Of a stretch of 41,963 nt of DNA, positions 40,260-41,963 are shown piece by piece. Within the stretch, counting starts at the first letter, position 1, and each line of letters opens with the position of its first letter. Origin of the DNA: Paramacrobiotus richtersi (taxonomy: Eukaryota > Tardigrada > Eutardigrada > Parachela > Macrobiotidae); the NCBI GenBank assembly GCA_034698045.1, contig JAQGAU010000096.1, forward strand, positions 1 through 41,963, read 5' to 3'. The notes below the pieces were generated by a model that saw nothing but the letters and a program-made list of their open reading frames with translations, was not told the origin of the DNA and made no database searches. Position numbers and translations under genes: made by a program.

Positions 40260-40640
40260 GGATTTATCAACAGACTGCAAAAGACACTACCACTTTTATC
40301 CTACTCAGCCGAAAAGAAAGCGTAAAGCTGCATTAACCAATCGCCGGCGACGAAGTCACCTACCATCAACTGATCCGCACTGACGATGAGCCGAGCACTG
40401 AAGACGAACCGGGCATAGAAAGCGAGCCGACCCGAACAGGACCACTGAGCCAGAACAATCACCTACCAATAGTGAATCACCAGAAATCGCAATACTATCT
40501 ACATCATCACATATCAATAGTGAATCACAGGAAACCGCAACATCATCTGCATCGCCCAGGACGACAACTCCGCCCACCGTCGCCACCGCCTCCACGAATC
40601 ACTTTGAACCGGATCTACCTGTGCAGGTTGTGAAATTTTT
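40260..40640 (+). pseudogene. Ser/Thr/Pro/Glu-rich decayed coding stretch
   Basis: A basic run (PKRKRKAALTNRRRRSH) is followed after a stop by acidic repeats (DEPSTEDEPGIESEP) and, one frame over, a Ser/Thr-rich region with a duplicated unit of about 45 nt (NSESPEIAILSTSS / NSESQETATSSASP). It looks like a disordered regulatory or mucin-like protein broken by frameshifts. No family recognised. Confidence 0.3.
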
Positions 40641-41029
40641 TGTTCGAAGAAATTACAGAAAATAACAGCAATAGTTATTATCCTAACGTTTAGAATGAAT
40701 GAACCACCACTAATTTCATTTGATACTCACGCCGAAAACATCGAACTGTTACTTACCATAAATGGATGCGAAATCACCATATCCTCTTTCACTGACGCGT
40801 TATGTGTCGAGCGATTAACCGATCTCAACCAGCCCAGCTCGACTACGAACTTGCGAAGTGATGCAAAGCTGCTCCACGCTGGCCGGAGGTTAGTAAAAAT
40901 TTGCTGATCCTTGTGCTACTACGCAGTGTGCGGCGATCAAAACCCATCCCGGATACACTACCGGCCAAACACAAATTCTGCTAGAAGTGTCTATCAGAAG
41001 CAGCGATCGCACCAAGGGCCGCCTGCCAC

Positions 41030-41262
41030 GGAATCTCTCCCAGTTTGGCATTTCCTCCGATTAAGCTATTCGTGCGTCCAGTAACCTTTTATATGGCTGT
41101 AATTCCAGCAGCAGAGTTCTAAATCTTAGTATATGAAAATTCCCGGAATCTCTCCCAGTTTGGCCCCTCCTCTGATTCTGCTAATTTCGTAATTAAGTTT
41201 TATTCGTGCGTCTTATAACCTATTACACGGTGGTACTTTCCTCAGCAGAGTTCTGAGTCCTT
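41030..41262. repeat. tandem duplication of about 120 bp
   Basis: GGAATCTCTCCCAGTTTGGC, a downstream TATTCGTGCGTC and CAGCAGAGTTCT occur in the same order in 41030-41120 and 41152-41252, with diverged spacers. Confidence 0.65.
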
Positions 41263-41445
41263 AAGCTGCAAAACACTTCAGTTCCGCGTATTGCGTACGG
41301 TATCGGTTTCACTTATCTTGCCACAAAGTTCGAAGCCTTAGCATGCATATTCATTCCGATGGTACAGCCCAGTATTCAGGACCTCTGGTGCTGGCTGCGA
41401 CTAAAGTTCGTCCGTTTCATTTGTTCCGCCAGCAGCATCTTTTTT

Positions 41446-41859
41446 TTAGAAAAACCGACAACCTGGATCTGGTGCGGTCACCATATTCCTTGAGGCCACA
41501 AAGAACGAGTGCCGAATGTCCAAACATGCAAGCGCTACCGAGATAATACATTCTTCGCCCGCCTTGACCTGCTTTTCGCACGCATTTGTTGTGAGGACGT
41601 GAATCGTAGCCATAAAAGCGTTCACAGCGTCCGGTTCCCGCCACTTGACCCCAAAGAACTCCACCATCGCGGTCATGAGGTCACAACCGGTCCTCCTCTC
41701 CCGGAGCTCCTTTGCACACTTCAGTATTTCATCGGACTTTATGCAGGCACTTCTACTTTCAACTTTGTTCCTTCTACTTTCAACACTGCCAGACCGTTGG
41801 AAGCGATGTACTGATTGTAATAACATGGAATAGATATTGGCGCAACATAGACAAAACAA
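41446..41859 (-). CDS. hypothetical minus-strand ORF
   Basis: 137 codons. The C-terminal 80 residues look coding (ELRERRTGCDLMTAMVEFFG, then ECIISVALACLDIRHSFFVA) with an alternating helix pattern. The N-terminal part crosses two CTTCTACTTTCAAC repeats (41750-41785) and is doubtful, so the true exon may be 41446 to about 41740. Family unknown. Confidence 0.35.
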   Translation of the reverse strand: MFCLCCANIYSMLLQSVHRFQRSGSVESRRNKVESRSACIKSDEILKCAKELRERRTGCDLMTAMVEFFGVKWREPDAVNAFMATIHVLTTNACEKQVKAGEECIISVALACLDIRHSFFVASRNMVTAPDPGCRFF

Positions 41860-41963
41860 ACAATGATGTTATAAAATAAGGAGTCAAAGAACTCACCCCA
41901 CCGGAAACCCACAGTGTACCATTCGGCGCACCGAATTACCGATAGGAAGGCGAAAACCACGCC

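Overview
The window is nuclear DNA of an invertebrate animal. Host-type genes have GT-AG introns, a nuclear-receptor exon resembles the HR3/ROR family, and decayed retrotransposon pieces lie scattered about. The species cannot be fixed from the sequence. The central object is an apparently complete integrated Polinton/Maverick-class virus of the adintovirus type, from 10567 to 34060. It has imperfect terminal inverted repeats (ends ACTACTATAAGCGG / CCGCTTATAGTAGT, about 87% identical over 114 nt) and an exact 6-bp target-site duplication, TATGGT (10561-10566 and 34061-34066). Six bp is the known duplication length for Polintons. It sits inside a decayed Ty3/gypsy-type gag.

Left flank (1-10560): the 3' end of a host membrane-protein gene, minus-strand exons of a single-pass membrane protein with an in-frame stop, a non-LTR retrotransposon fragment, a hAT-like MITE, copy 1 of a 1.5-kb repeat (R1), a Ty3/gypsy RT/RNase H scrap and the gag fragment.

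Viral core (10770-27251): a possible Pol III-transcribed hairpin RNA, a TATA-binding-protein homologue and a Cys-rich protein on the minus strand. A 50-bp divergent promoter leads on the plus strand to packaging ATPase, two small virion-type proteins, DDE integrase, a FYVTL-family structural protein, a pVI-like protein, major capsid protein and adenain-like protease. Next come a minus-strand PC4-like protein, a plus-strand IAP (two BIR domains plus RING), an unknown protein, protein-primed DNA polymerase B and a minus-strand acidic protein. All core reading frames are intact once small introns of about 50-60 bp are removed (a 151-nt structured one in the IAP gene is the exception). The polymerase alone has nine introns. 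TATA-like TATTTAAG/TATTAAAG boxes lie 26-80 bp before many starts, so a virus-encoded TBP, its own promoter motif and host splicing may form one expression system.

Right arm (27252-34060) is unlike known Polinton cores. It is AT-rich and holds several minus-strand exons of unrecognised, partly membrane-glycoprotein genes, an 11-copy 31-bp minisatellite set between duplicated flanks, two copies of an HR3/ROR-like zinc-finger exon, and a second diverged copy of the terminal repeat.

Right flank (34067-41963): copy 2 of the 1.5-kb repeat (R2), relics of an older related DNA polymerase lacking three of the introns present in the intact one, a three-exon gene apparently broken by an 8-bp tandem duplication, and decayed unrecognised sequence.
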